Source: Bradyrhizobium sp. RP6 (GTDB taxonomy: Bacteria; Pseudomonadota; Alphaproteobacteria; Rhizobiales; Xanthobacteraceae). From it: a DNA stretch of 64,000 bases. This document shows, piece after piece, positions 32,597-41,515 of this stretch. Numbering within the stretch: the first letter of the stretch is position 1; each line of letters begins with the position of its first letter. The stretch lies in assembly GCF_003837805.1 (NCBI RefSeq), contig NZ_RQIT01000001.1, positions 806,001 to 870,000 of the forward strand, read 5' to 3'. The notes under the pieces are model-generated. The model was not told where the DNA came from. It searched no databases and saw only the letters and a list, made by a program, of their open reading frames with translations. Both the position numbers and the translations under genes were made by a program.

Positions 32597-33094
32597 ATGC
32601 CGCGTATTGCCTTCTATCCCGGTTCCTTCGATCCCATCACCAACGGCCACCTGGACGTGGTCCGGCACGGCGCTTCGCTGTGCGACAGGCTCGTGGTCGC
32701 GATCGGGGTGCACCCGGGCAAGAAGCCGCTGTTCTCCACCGAGGAGCGGCTGAAGATGCTCCATGACGTTTGCGGGCCCGTGGCAGCCCAGGCCGGCTGT
32801 GTGCTCGAGGCCGTGACCTTCGACGATCTGTCGGTCACCTCGGCGCGCAAGCACGGCGCGACGATCATGATCCGGGGCCTGCGCGACGGCACCGACCTCG
32901 ATTACGAGATGCAGCTCGCCGGCATGAACGAGGCGATGGCGCCGGAGGTGCATACCGTCTTCCTGCCCGCCTCTCCCATGGTCCGCCCGATCACCGCCAC
33001 TTTGGTGCGCCAGATCGCGGGCATGGGCGGGGATGTCTCGGCCTTTGTCCCGCCGCAGGTCGCGGCACAGCTCAAGGCCAAATTCGCCGGATAA
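32597..33094 (+). CDS. coaD: Phosphopantetheine adenylyltransferase
   Basis: A 165-residue protein that transfers AMP from ATP to 4'-phosphopantetheine, the penultimate step of coenzyme A synthesis. The nucleotidyltransferase motif [17 protein letters not shown] is at the N-terminus, with the ATP-binding [17 protein letters not shown] in the middle. AGGAGGAAG precedes the ATG. The cyclophilin operon follows 36 bp downstream and may be cotranscribed. Confidence 0.97.
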   Translation: MPRIAFYPGSFDPITNGHLDVVRHGASLCDRLVVAIGVHPGKKPLFSTEERLKMLHDVCGPVAAQAGCVLEAVTFDDLSVTSARKHGATIMIRGLRDGTDLDYEMQLAGMNEAMAPEVHTVFLPASPMVRPITATLVRQIAGMGGDVSAFVPPQVAAQLKAKFAG

Positions 33095-33130
33095 CGGCCC
33101 GCTTCCTTTCTCATCCTGACCGGAGTTGTC

Positions 33131-33694
33131 ATGATCCGAATTCTCGCAGTTCTTGCCGCGCTTCTGTTCGCGGTGCCGGCGGTGGCGCAGCAATTGCCGG
33201 CAAATCTCGACAAGGCCAACGCCATCGTCATCGACAGCACCAAGGGCCGCATCGTCATCAAGCTCAGAACTGACATCGCGCCGCAACATGCCGAGCGCAT
33301 CAAGCAGCTCGCGCGCGAGGGCTTCTACAACAACGTGCCGTTTCACCGCGTGATGGACGGCTTTATGGCGCAGACGGGCGATGGCCAGAACTTCAACGGC
33401 ACCGGCGGCTCGAAATACCCGAACCTGAAGCAGGAATTCTCCAAGGTGCATTTCGCCCGCGGCATCGTCGGCATGGCCCGCCGCGGCGACAGTGTCGACA
33501 GCGCCAACTCGCAGTTCTTCATCATGTTCGCCGATGGCGGCAGCCTGGACGGCCAGTACACGGTGATCGGCGAGGTCGTGCAGGGCATGGACGTCGTCGA
33601 CAAGCTGAAGAAGGCGCCCGCGGGCTCGCCCGGCGGCAGCGTCACCGATCCCGACAAGATGGTGAAGGTTCAGGTCGCCTCCGACATCAAATAG
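33131..33694 (+). CDS. Periplasmic cyclophilin peptidyl-prolyl isomerase
   Basis: A 187-residue protein with a signal peptide (MIRILAVLAALLFAVPAVA). The cyclophilin core is complete: GRIVIKLRTDIAPQHAERIK, NVPFHRVMDGFMAQTGDG with the catalytic Arg, and SANSQFFIMFAD. It should catalyse proline isomerisation in the periplasm. A second, cytoplasmic cyclophilin is encoded at 34110, with one small exported protein between them. Confidence 0.93.
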   Translation: MIRILAVLAALLFAVPAVAQQLPANLDKANAIVIDSTKGRIVIKLRTDIAPQHAERIKQLAREGFYNNVPFHRVMDGFMAQTGDGQNFNGTGGSKYPNLKQEFSKVHFARGIVGMARRGDSVDSANSQFFIMFADGGSLDGQYTVIGEVVQGMDVVDKLKKAPAGSPGGSVTDPDKMVKVQVASDIK

Positions 33695-33702
33695 CAGCGG
33701 CC

Positions 33703-34113
33703 ATGGCGCGCCGCGGTGGCAAGCTCCTGCTGGTTGCTGCGATGCTGCTGCTCGGCGTCTCCAGCACGGCCGCGCAGGACGCGCCGGTCAACACCATCCA
33801 GGACATCTTCCGGCACCTGAGCACCTGCTGGAGACCGCCGTCGCCGGCCAAGGCTCGCCCCCTCGACATCACCGTCGTGGTGAGCTTTAACCGGGCTGGA
33901 AACATCCTGGGCCATCCGAGGATTACCTATGAATCCTCGGAGGCTTCCGACAATGACCGGCTGCAATACCGGATCGCGGTGATGGAGGCGTTGCAACGCT
34001 GCACGCCGATGCCATTTACCGATGCAATGGCCGGCGCCGCCGCGGGACGTCCATTTGCGATCCAGTTCCGCAACCGGAAGACTTCACCCCCAACACAAGA
34101 GAGACGAGCATGA
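33703..34113 (+). CDS. Small exported protein, TonB/TolA C-terminal-like
   Basis: A 136-residue protein with signal peptide (GGKLLLVAAMLLLGVSSTAA). The part LDITVVVSFNRAGNILGHPR and AVMEALQRCTPMPF resembles the C-terminal domain of TonB/TolA proteins, which usually reads CW.PP then VxxxFxxxGxxxxxP. It is sandwiched between two cyclophilin genes and its stop overlaps the next start (ATGA). The function is not known. Confidence 0.75.
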   Translation: MARRGGKLLLVAAMLLLGVSSTAAQDAPVNTIQDIFRHLSTCWRPPSPAKARPLDITVVVSFNRAGNILGHPRITYESSEASDNDRLQYRIAVMEALQRCTPMPFTDAMAGAAAGRPFAIQFRNRKTSPPTQERRA

Positions 34114-34574
34114 GCGTCACCGAAAACACCCTGATCCTCGAGACCACGCAGGGCCCCGTCACCATCGAGATGCGGCCAGATCTCGCGCCCGGCCACGTCG
34201 CGCGCATCAAGGAGCTCGTGCGCGAGGGCTTCTATGACGGCATCGTGTTCCACCGCGTGATCGAGGGCTTCATGGCGCAGACCGGCTGCCCGCACGGCAC
34301 CGGCACCGGCGGCTCCGGCAAGAAGCTGAAGGCCGAGTTCAACAAGGAGCCGCATGTGCGCGGCACCGCCTCGATGGCCCGCGCCGCCAACCCCGATTCC
34401 GGCGACAGCCAGTTCTTCATCTGCTTCGACGACGCCCGCTTCCTCGACAACCAGTATACGGTCTGGGGCAAAGTTACCGAGGGCATGGAGAACGTCGACA
34501 AGATCAAGCGCGGCGAGCCCGTGATGAATCCGGACAAGATCGTCAAGGCGCGCATGGCGGCCGACAAGGAATAG
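34110..34574 (+). CDS. Cytoplasmic cyclophilin peptidyl-prolyl isomerase
   Basis: A 154-residue PpiB-type cyclophilin without signal peptide: TTQGPVTIEMRPDLAPGHVA, GIVFHRVIEGFMAQTGCPHG and SGDSQFFICFDD. Its ATG overlaps the previous stop by 4 bp. The pair of cyclophilins, one exported and one cytoplasmic, looks like a tandem duplication with separate compartments. Confidence 0.93.
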   Translation: MSVTENTLILETTQGPVTIEMRPDLAPGHVARIKELVREGFYDGIVFHRVIEGFMAQTGCPHGTGTGGSGKKLKAEFNKEPHVRGTASMARAANPDSGDSQFFICFDDARFLDNQYTVWGKVTEGMENVDKIKRGEPVMNPDKIVKARMAADKE

Positions 34575-34579
34575 TCACC

Positions 34580-34677
34580 TGTCATTCCGGGGCGCGCCTG
34601 GGCGCGAACCCGGAATCTCGTGCCACAATCTCGGGATTCCGGATCGCCGCGCTTGAGGCGCGGCGTCCGGAATGACG
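34580..34677. repeat. Palindromic intergenic repeat
   Basis: Starts GTCATTCCGGGGCGCG and ends GCGTCCGGAATGAC, so the ends are inverted repeats, with an internal GCCGCGC/GCGCGGC. It fits the REP-like palindromic units scattered through Bradyrhizobium intergenic DNA. It may form a transcription-ending or mRNA-stabilising hairpin between the cyclophilin genes and queA. Confidence 0.7.
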
Positions 34678-34690
34678 GTGCTAGTGAAAC

Positions 34691-35758
34691 ATGCGCACCG
34701 ATCTCTTCGATTTCGACCTGCCGCCCGAGCGCATCGCGTTGCGTCCGGCGAGCCCGCGCGACTCCGCGAAGATGCTGGTCGTCGAGAACGGCGCGCTGCG
34801 CGATCAGGTCATTTCCGACCTGCCGCAATGGCTGAAGCCCGGCGACCAGCTCGTCGTCAACGATACCAAGGTGATCGCGGCGCAACTGAAGGGGCGCCGC
34901 ATCGGCCGCGAGACCGAGCCGAAGATCGAGGCGACGCTGATCAAGCGGCTCGACGGCTCGCGCTGGCAGGCGCTGGTGAAGCCGGCGAAGAAGCTCACGG
35001 CCGGTGACCGCATCCGCTTTGGCAATGAGGGCAAGGTCTGCCTGCTCGGCCATCTCGATGCCGAGGTCGAGGCCAAAGGCAGCGAGGGCGAGGTGACGCT
35101 GTCGTTCTCGTTCCACGGCCCGGCGCTCGACCAGGCGATCGCCGACCTCGGCAGCCCGCCGCTGCCGCCCTACATCGCCGCGAAGCGCAAGCCCGACGAT
35201 CAGGATTTTGCGGACTACCAGACCATGTTCGCGGCGACCGAAGGTGCGGTCGCGGCCCCGACCGCAGGCCTGCATTTCACGCCCGCGCTGGAGCAGGCGC
35301 TGCGCGCGCGCGAAGTCGGCCTCAACCGCATCACGCTGCATGTGGGGGCAGGGACGTTCCTGCCGGTCAAGGTCGACGACACCGAAGGCCACAAGATGCA
35401 CGCTGAGTGGGGCACGATCTCGTCCGAAACGGCGGAGCGGCTCAACGCGGCGCGAAAGAACGGCGGCCGCATCGTTGCGGTCGGCACGACGTCATTGCGG
35501 CTGCTGGAGAGCGCAGCGAGCGAGGACGGCACGATCCGGCCCTTCGCAGCGGAGACCTCGATCTTCATCACGCCCGGCTATCGCTTCCGCGCGGTCGATG
35601 TCCTGATGACCAATTTTCATCTACCGAAGTCGACGCTGTTCATGCTGGTCTCGGCCTTCGCGGGGCTCGAGACGATGAAGCAGGCCTACGCGCATGCGAT
35701 CGCGAGCGGATACCGGTTCTATTCGTACGGCGATGCATGCCTGCTGTTTCGGGCGTAG
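34691..35758 (+). CDS. queA: tRNA preQ1-34 S-adenosylmethionine ribosyltransferase-isomerase
   Basis: A 355-residue enzyme that adds an epoxycyclopentanediol from SAM to preQ1 in tRNA to form epoxyqueuosine. It has the family start [26 protein letters not shown]-like [35 protein letters not shown] and [18 protein letters not shown]. Full length. The window also carries tgt, the preceding step of the pathway. Confidence 0.97.
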   Translation: MRTDLFDFDLPPERIALRPASPRDSAKMLVVENGALRDQVISDLPQWLKPGDQLVVNDTKVIAAQLKGRRIGRETEPKIEATLIKRLDGSRWQALVKPAKKLTAGDRIRFGNEGKVCLLGHLDAEVEAKGSEGEVTLSFSFHGPALDQAIADLGSPPLPPYIAAKRKPDDQDFADYQTMFAATEGAVAAPTAGLHFTPALEQALRAREVGLNRITLHVGAGTFLPVKVDDTEGHKMHAEWGTISSETAERLNAARKNGGRIVAVGTTSLRLLESAASEDGTIRPFAAETSIFITPGYRFRAVDVLMTNFHLPKSTLFMLVSAFAGLETMKQAYAHAIASGYRFYSYGDACLLFRA

Positions 35759-35770
35759 AGCAAATCTATC

Positions 35771-35940
35771 ACGGTCACCCTGAGGTGCTCGCCTCTTCGG
35801 CGAGCCTCGAAGAGCGACGCCCCGCTGCGACATCTCGGCCGTGCATCCTTCGAAGGCTCCCGTGCAGCGCCTTGCGCTGCACGGCTCGCACCTCCAGCGA
35901 CAATGGCTTCGCCATTGCGCGGGGATGACGGGTCGAGATT
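35771..35940. repeat. Dispersed intergenic repeat
   Basis: A block with phrases known from many Bradyrhizobium intergenic regions: TCACCCTGAGGTGCTCGCC, GAGCCTCGAAG and CAATGGCTTCGCCATTG, ending GCGGGGATGACGG. It contains short palindromes (GCTCGCC...GGCGAGC). It fills the gap between the convergent queA and asd genes. Recognition is from memory. Confidence 0.6.
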
Positions 35941-35947
35941 TTGCGCG

Positions 35948-36973
35948 TTATGCCATCACCCGCTGCGGCAGGAGCTCCGCGATCTGCACCGCGTTCAGCG
36001 CCGCGCCCTTGAGCAGTTGATCGGCCGCGACGAACATCGAGATTGAATGACCCGAGGGATCGCTGAGGTCCTTGCGGATGCGGCCGACCAGCACGTCGTC
36101 CTGGCCCGAGGCGTCGATCGGCATCGGGAAGTAGTTCCTGGCGCGATCGTCCACGACCTTCACGCCCCGTGCCTGCGCCATGATGGCGCGGACTTGGTCC
36201 TCGGTAATCGGCCTCTCGCACTCGAAGGTGATGGCCTCGCAATGGGCGCGGAGCACCGGCACGCGGACGCAGGTGACGCCGACCGCGATGCTGTCGTCCT
36301 CGAAGATCTTGCGGGTTTCCTTGATGACCTTGGTCTCCTCGTCGTTGTAGCCGGTGTCAGGGTCGATCGCCGTGTTGTGGTTGAAGAGGTTGAAGGCGTA
36401 GGGATGCGGCATCACCCTGGGCGTATAGACCTGCCCGTTGAGATTGGCGCGGGTGGATTCGACCAGCTCCTCCATCGCCGCTGCGCCGGCGCCGGACGCG
36501 GCTTGATAGGTCGAGATGATGACGCGCTTGATGCGGTTCTTCTGGTGGATCGGCCACAGCGGCACCAGCGCGGTGATCGCCGCGCAGTTGGGATTGGCGA
36601 TGATGCCCTTGTGGTCGCGGATGCGGCTGGCGTTGATCTCGGGAATCACCAGCGGCACGTTCGGGTCCATGCGGAAGGCGGAGGAGTTGTCGACCACGAC
36701 CGCTCCGGCCTTGACCGCGATCGGCGCGAACTTCCTGGAGATGCTGCCGCCGGCGGAGAACAGGGCAATGTCGACGCCCTCGAAGGCGCGCTCGGTCAGT
36801 TCCTCGATGACGACGTTCTGGCCGCGGAATGACACCGTCTTGCCGGCCGAGCGCGCGCTGGCGAGCGCCTTGAGCTTACTGATGCGAAAGCCGCGCTTGT
36901 CCATGGTGGCGATGAATTCGGCGCCCACCGCACCGGTGACGCCGACAATCGCGACGACGGGATCGTTACTCAC
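35948..36973 (-). CDS. asd: Aspartate-semialdehyde dehydrogenase
   Basis: A 341-residue enzyme that makes aspartate semialdehyde, the branch point to lysine, diaminopimelate, threonine and methionine. The start is taken as GTG at 36973 because GGAGG lies 5 bases ahead; an in-frame ATG at 36985 overlaps that ribosome site. NADP fold VAIVGVTGAVGAEF, catalytic Cys in IIANPNCAAI, substrate region YQAASGAGAAAM and catalytic His in PVLRAHCEAI are present. It is preceded by a Thr-rich leader peptide and an intrinsic terminator, suggesting attenuation by threonine or lysine supply. Confidence 0.97.
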   Translation of the reverse strand: MSNDPVVAIVGVTGAVGAEFIATMDKRGFRISKLKALASARSAGKTVSFRGQNVVIEELTERAFEGVDIALFSAGGSISRKFAPIAVKAGAVVVDNSSAFRMDPNVPLVIPEINASRIRDHKGIIANPNCAAITALVPLWPIHQKNRIKRVIISTYQAASGAGAAAMEELVESTRANLNGQVYTPRVMPHPYAFNLFNHNTAIDPDTGYNDEETKVIKETRKIFEDDSIAVGVTCVRVPVLRAHCEAITFECERPITEDQVRAIMAQARGVKVVDDRARNYFPMPIDASGQDDVLVGRIRKDLSDPSGHSISMFVAADQLLKGAALNAVQIAELLPQRVMA

Positions 36974-37005
36974 TTTGTCCTCCATTGCTTTTGAAATCCA
37001 GACAA

Positions 37006-37038
37006 CAAAAAAGCCCCGGACCATCGAGGGCGGGGCTT
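37006..37038 (-). promoter_or_regulatory. Transcription attenuator before asd
   Basis: Minus strand: 8-bp stem AAGCCCCG/CGGGGCTT with a 12-base loop followed by TTTTTT, an intrinsic terminator ending about 30 bases before the asd start and 30 bases after the leader-peptide stop. The leader codons GGG GCC can pair with the GCCCC arm, giving a possible antiterminator. Confidence 0.7.
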
Positions 37039-37067
37039 CGGTAGAGCTGATGCGTTTTCGTCGACGA

Positions 37068-37139
37068 CTACGCGCGCACGCCTCCCCGGGCCCCTGAGGC
37101 CGTGGTGGTTTTGGTCGTGCGTTTGGTGGTCGAGAACAT
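37068..37139 (-). CDS. Threonine-rich leader peptide of asd
   Basis: A 23-residue open frame MFSTTKRTTKTTTASGARG... ending TAG at 37068. Seven of the first 13 residues are Thr and two are Lys. The same Thr-run design is seen in the E. coli thr leader. It lies 94 bases upstream of asd and is followed by a terminator. No strong ribosome site is visible, so translation rests on composition and context. asd leads to both Thr and Lys, which fits both codon types. Confidence 0.65.
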   Translation of the reverse strand: MFSTTKRTTKTTTASGARGGVRA

Positions 37140-37216
37140 GGCGGCGACTTATGGGGGAGAGTCTTGCGGCCGTCAATGGCTTTTCGCCCCGGTCGGCACC
37201 GGGGGAGAACCTGCCA

Positions 37217-37819
37217 CTATCTGGCCCGAGCGCCCGGCGGCTCCAGGATGACCTCCTTGAGGTCGTCGCCGCTGATCACGACGATCGCAAAACTGAGCCG
37301 GCCACGTTCGCGCACGAGGCCACCGCTGATGGCCTTGCCCGAGGCTGCGCGCTCGGCGACGCGCACGGCATCGGCAAGGCGGTGCCTGATCGCACCGAGC
37401 GCTGCGAGGTTGCTGCGGTCCTCGTGGTCGAGCTCGCTGAGGGGCAGGGCGGCCTCGCCACCGACGAGCTCGCCGGTCGCGGCATTGATGGTGTGGCGCC
37501 AGATCCGGTCGTTGTGCAGGGTCTTCACTCGGTAGACCGGCACGTCCGAAGCGCCGTCGAAACTCACATCGGCGGTGGTGGCGCCGGCATGGCGGGCTTC
37601 GGCGATCGCCATGGCCTGACTGATCGTGATCGATGAGCTGCGGAAGCGTTCGATTTCGCGGCCGACTGCCTGGCGGTCTGCTTCGGCATCACCATCTGTG
37701 TCGTTGTGGAGCGCGGTCGGCGTGTCCGCGCTCACGACCGCCTGCGCCGGTGCGGCGAGGAGCAGCGCAGGCAAGGCGATCGCAAGCAGTTGTAAGGTCC
37801 ATCGTCTGGCTGCCGTCAT
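37217..37819 (-). CDS. Secreted PepSY-domain protein
   Basis: A 200-residue protein starting MTAARRWTLQLLAIALPAL with a signal peptide ending at APAQA. Two PepSY-like regions follow: SITISQAMAIAEARHAGATT with VYRVKTLHND and a TINAATGELVGGE segment, then RHRLADAVRVAERAASGKAI. PepSY domains are small periplasmic inhibitory or binding modules. A palindromic operator of the TetR type lies 170 bp upstream (37989). Confidence 0.82.
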   Translation of the reverse strand: MTAARRWTLQLLAIALPALLLAAPAQAVVSADTPTALHNDTDGDAEADRQAVGREIERFRSSSITISQAMAIAEARHAGATTADVSFDGASDVPVYRVKTLHNDRIWRHTINAATGELVGGEAALPLSELDHEDRSNLAALGAIRHRLADAVRVAERAASGKAISGGLVRERGRLSFAIVVISGDDLKEVILEPPGARAR

Positions 37820-37988
37820 GCTCGAAACCTTCGGCCTGCGAGTGTGCCGGATGATCGTAAAGAATTCGCGGCCGGCCTTGGGCAAAGGCCGGCCGCGGAG
37901 CGCCGCGGCGGGCTGCACCTGCCGTGACGATCGAAGCGGTCCGGACCTCTTTGGGGCTGGTGAAAAAGCGGCCGTACCAACTACAATT

Positions 37989-38007
37989 AAACCATACCGT
38001 ATCGTTT
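37989..38007. promoter_or_regulatory. Palindromic operator 1 (TetR-type)
   Basis: AAACCATACCGTATCGTTT: the half sites AAACCATAC and AAACGATAC match at 8 of 9 positions. The same palindrome occurs before the patatin gene (40210). It lies upstream of the PepSY gene and just downstream of tetR. Confidence 0.65.
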
Positions 38008-38068
38008 TATTTTGGTCGATGACTCTGCGCCGTCCCTCGTGGGGAAAGACCGCAACCTCACGGAATTG

Positions 38069-38767
38069 TCAGCGCGAGGAGCGGCGCCGCGGCGCGACTT
38101 TGGCAGCGTTCTGGACGCGGTCGGCAGGCCCCAGAGCGCCCGCCAGGAACAGCTTGATCGCCGCGCGCATGCGCTTTTCCGCGGCCTTCAGCTCCAGCGC
38201 CGTTCCGAACGTCGCCATGCGGTGGGTGTGACCGACGACGACGTCGAGGAACACCTCGGCTGCGATGGTGGTGTCTTCGACATCGAGCGCACCTTGCGCC
38301 ACCAGAAGATCGAAGAAGCGCGCCGTGGTGGCGACGGCCTTGAGCCAGCCTTCCTCCTTGCCGAGCTTGGCGACGTCGGGGAAGTTGATGGCCTGTGCCG
38401 TCATCATGCGGCTGAAGGCGACGGCATCGGGGCCGCAGGTGAAGGTCAGCATCTCGCGTCCGATCTCGACCAGTTGCTGCTCGACCGGGATGTCCGCGGC
38501 GCTGCTCAGCTGGGTCTCTGCCGCGGCCGACAGCGGCGCGAGCCAGCGCGCGATTTCCCGCCTCAGCACGGCCGCGAACAGCCCGCGCTTGTCGCCATAG
38601 CGCGAATAGACCGTGGGCTTGCTCACCCGGGCCGCTTCCGCGACCGCGTCGAGCGAAGTCGCCTCGAAACCCCGATCCAGGAAAAGCCGGGTGGCGACCT
38701 CGATCAGCCGCTGGTCGCGCTCGATCGCAGCAGTTTTCGTCGGCCGGCCGCCGCGGGATTTAGGCAT
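38069..38767 (-). CDS. TetR/AcrR-family transcriptional regulator
   Basis: About 232 residues from MPKSRGGRPTK; a longer start at 38815 (MGLTATRTRSAAP) is also possible. The helix-turn-helix TSLDAVAEAARVSKPTVYSR with GDKRGLFAAVL is typical of TetR, and the rest is the helical ligand domain. It follows the patatin gene on the same strand. Two copies of a TetR-like palindrome (37989 and 40210) flank this gene block, so it probably represses the patatin-tetR operon and the PepSY gene. The ligand is unknown. Confidence 0.9.
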   Translation of the reverse strand: MPKSRGGRPTKTAAIERDQRLIEVATRLFLDRGFEATSLDAVAEAARVSKPTVYSRYGDKRGLFAAVLRREIARWLAPLSAAAETQLSSAADIPVEQQLVEIGREMLTFTCGPDAVAFSRMMTAQAINFPDVAKLGKEEGWLKAVATTARFFDLLVAQGALDVEDTTIAAEVFLDVVVGHTHRMATFGTALELKAAEKRMRAAIKLFLAGALGPADRVQNAAKVAPRRRSSR

Positions 38768-38950
38768 CTCGCGCCGTGGCGCTGCCGATCTTGTCCTGGT
38801 CGCAGTCAATCCCATGCCCAATGATTCCTGCGCGTTTCTGACAGTCGTCTTTAGCTCTATAACGCGCAGCAGCCGGGGCGTCATCGCGAATCTGGCCGAA
38901 ATGGCCGCATCGTCAACGGTCTCGATCCGGCCTCGTTCCTTCGCGCCGGT

Positions 38951-40159
38951 TCACGGAAGTGTCGAGGTCCAGGCCTGGCCGGATGCGGCCTTCTCGTATC
39001 CGTACTGATACAGCGCCCGCATATAGGTGGTATCGAACCCTTCCGAGGGCGGGGCGGGGTAATCGCGCGCGATGTAGGAGAGATGGAAGCCCAGTCGGTT
39101 GCGCTTGGCGAAATCGTAAGTCGAGAGGATGATCGAGCGCGTCTGCGACTGGGTGATTGCCGACAGGCTGCGTGAGGCAACGTCGATGGTGCCATTGGAG
39201 ACGAGCTCGAAGTTGCGTTCGATCTTCTTGTTGACGAGGATGTAGATGTCCATCTTCGCACTGCCGGGCAGGCGTCCGCTCTGGAACAGCAGGGCCTCCG
39301 GCAATGTCAGCACCGGGGCCGTCACGCCGCCGTCGACATGCATCTCCTGAAATTTGCGGCCCTGGCCTTCAGCGTCGATCATGATCGGCGGAAACACCAG
39401 GGGAATGCTGGCCGAGGCCGCCATCACGTCGCGAAACAGCTTCAGGGCTTCGGGCGTTCCGACCGCGGCGATCTTGCCCATGTCCCAGATCACGGTGCGC
39501 TGGGTATCGAGGTCGGTCGTCACAACCAGCAAGGTCCGGCCCTTGGCATGTTCGCGCGCGACCTGGGCCATGATCTCGGGTCCGACATAGCGCGCGACCA
39601 GCTCGCGCAGGCGGGTGTTGCCGAACAGGCCGGATCCGAACAGCACGCGCACGATGCTGGGATCGTTCAAGAGGCTCTCGGCGATGCCACTGGTGTAGAC
39701 CTCCTTCAGCGTGCCGTCATATTGCGAGCCGAGGAAGGCGAAGGGCGCGATCAGGCCGCCGGTGCTCACACCCGAGACGACCGAGAAGGTGGGGCGGTTT
39801 CTGGCCGCGGTCCAGCCGTTGAGCACGCCGACGCCGTAGGCGCCGTCAGCACCGCCGCCGGATAGCGCCAGATAGGTCTTGGTCGCGATGCTGCTGTCCT
39901 TCTCGAAGCTGAATTTCGTGACGGGATCGTCCGCGTAGCGCCGGAGGCCCTCGATATCGAGCACGCGCGATGTGCCGGCTTCGGAGGCCGTATAGGGCGT
40001 ACGCGGCAGGGAGGTGCAGGCGCCGAGCGCCAGGCTGCACATCAGGACCAGCGATCCGATCAGGCGGACGATTGTCTGCCCGATCCGGTCACACGAGGAG
40101 ACGGATGCGTCGGTCGAATATGAAGGGGTGGGCATTGTCGGTGGCTGGCGATCATGCAT
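38951..40159 (-). CDS. Patatin-like phospholipase lipoprotein
   Basis: About 402 residues; a start eight codons later (40135) is also possible. A lipobox LALGAC follows a hydrophobic stretch, so the protein should be membrane-anchored. The patatin domain has the oxyanion loop SGGGADGAYGVGVLNG, the nucleophile elbow SGVSTGG and the catalytic Asp in HVDGGVTAPV. It should be an acyl hydrolase acting on membrane lipids. A TetR-type operator lies 51 bp upstream and a tetR gene follows, so expression is likely inducible. Confidence 0.9.
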   Translation of the reverse strand: MHDRQPPTMPTPSYSTDASVSSCDRIGQTIVRLIGSLVLMCSLALGACTSLPRTPYTASEAGTSRVLDIEGLRRYADDPVTKFSFEKDSSIATKTYLALSGGGADGAYGVGVLNGWTAARNRPTFSVVSGVSTGGLIAPFAFLGSQYDGTLKEVYTSGIAESLLNDPSIVRVLFGSGLFGNTRLRELVARYVGPEIMAQVAREHAKGRTLLVVTTDLDTQRTVIWDMGKIAAVGTPEALKLFRDVMAASASIPLVFPPIMIDAEGQGRKFQEMHVDGGVTAPVLTLPEALLFQSGRLPGSAKMDIYILVNKKIERNFELVSNGTIDVASRSLSAITQSQTRSIILSTYDFAKRNRLGFHLSYIARDYPAPPSEGFDTTYMRALYQYGYEKAASGQAWTSTLP

Positions 40160-40209
40160 TTACTGCCGCCGGCAAATTCGCCGCGGCGTCTCGTCCAGCC
40201 CTAAGGATA

Positions 40210-40228
40210 AAACTACACTGTATCGTTT
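40210..40228. promoter_or_regulatory. Palindromic operator 2 (TetR-type)
   Basis: AAACTACACTGTATCGTTT, with 7 of 9 half-site positions matching; the right half is identical to that of the site at 37989. It sits 51 bp upstream of the patatin gene and about 125 bp before tgt on the other strand. Confidence 0.65.
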
Positions 40229-40351
40229 TATTTAGCAAGGATGGACGCCACCTATCCTCGGACTGGTTGGTGTCGCAGTCTGGAGCAGAAGTCGGCCGGA
40301 GCCCGGTCTGGCGGGTTGATCGGCCTGCTCCGACACGCAATAAGCACGGCC

Positions 40352-41497
40352 ATGAATCCCGACAATGATCTTCCCAATCACTTTGAAGTGCTCGCCGCCG
40401 ATGGCGCCGCGCGAACCGGGCGGCTGAATACGCCGCATGGCGTGGTGCGGACGCCGGCCTTCATGCCGGTCGGCACCGCCGGTGCCATGAAGGGGATGCA
40501 CTGGCGCGAGGTGCGCGATGCCGGTGCCGACATCGTGCTCGGCAACACCTATCATCTGATGCTGCGTCCGAGCGCCGAGCGGATCGCCGCGCTCGGCGGC
40601 TTGCAGCGGTTCACCGGCTGGAACGGACCGATGCTGACGGATTCCGGCGGCTTCCAGGTGATGTCGCTGGCGGATTTACGCAAGGTCAGCGAGAACGCCG
40701 TCACCTTCCGCTCGCATATCGATGGTGCCAAGGTTGAGCTGTCGCCGGAGCGCTCGATCGAGGTGCAGCGTTTGCTCGGCTCGGACATTGCCATGCAGAT
40801 GGACGAATGCGTGCGGCTACCGGCCGAGCGCGCCGACATCGAGCGCGCGATGCAATTGTCGCTGCGCTGGGCCGAGAGAAGCAAGCGCGCCTTCGAGAGC
40901 GCCCCCGACGGCTACATGCTGTTCGGTATCGTGCAGGGCGGCGACATTCCCCAACTGCGTCATGCGAGCGCCGAAGGTCTCGTTGCGATCGGCTTCCATG
41001 GCTATGCGATCGGCGGTCTTGCGGTTGGCGAACCGCAGGCGGTGATGCTGGCGATGATCGACGAGACCGCACCATTGCTGCCGCGAGAGCGCCCGCGCTA
41101 CCTGATGGGCGTCGGCACGCCTGACGACATTCTCGAAGCCGTGAAGCGCGGCATCGACATGTTTGATTGCGTGATGCCGACGCGCAATGGCCGGCACGGC
41201 GTGGCTTTCACGCGCTTCGGCCAGGTGAATTTGCGCAATGCGCGCCATGCCGACGATCCGCGTCCGCTCGACGAAGGGAGCTCATGGCCTGCGGCGCGCA
41301 ACTACGCGCGCGCCTATCTGCACCATCTCGTCAAGGCGGGCGAGACGCTCGGCGCGATGCTGCTGTCCGAGATCAATATCGCTTACTACCAGTTCCTGAT
41401 GCAGGGCATCAGAGGTGCGATCGCGCAGGGAAAATTCGATGAGTTCTATCAGCGCACGCGCGAGGACTGGGCGAGGGGCGACATCGCCCCGCGCTAG
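40352..41497 (+). CDS. tgt: tRNA-guanine transglycosylase lacking zinc cysteines
   Basis: A 381-residue enzyme starting [14 protein letters not shown]. It exchanges guanine-34 for preQ1 in tRNAs for Asp, Asn, His and Tyr. The active-site pieces are intact: [13 protein letters not shown] (base-catalyst Asp), GLAVGEP, and nucleophile Asp in [15 protein letters not shown]. The zinc site is not: where others have a CxCxxC motif before the YLHH histidine, this protein reads [19 protein letters not shown], so all three cysteines are gone. The DNA was checked codon by codon. Confidence 0.95.
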   Translation: MNPDNDLPNHFEVLAADGAARTGRLNTPHGVVRTPAFMPVGTAGAMKGMHWREVRDAGADIVLGNTYHLMLRPSAERIAALGGLQRFTGWNGPMLTDSGGFQVMSLADLRKVSENAVTFRSHIDGAKVELSPERSIEVQRLLGSDIAMQMDECVRLPAERADIERAMQLSLRWAERSKRAFESAPDGYMLFGIVQGGDIPQLRHASAEGLVAIGFHGYAIGGLAVGEPQAVMLAMIDETAPLLPRERPRYLMGVGTPDDILEAVKRGIDMFDCVMPTRNGRHGVAFTRFGQVNLRNARHADDPRPLDEGSSWPAARNYARAYLHHLVKAGETLGAMLLSEINIAYYQFLMQGIRGAIAQGKFDEFYQRTREDWARGDIAPR

Positions 41498-41515
41498 ATC
41501 AGTTGCAAATCTAGA

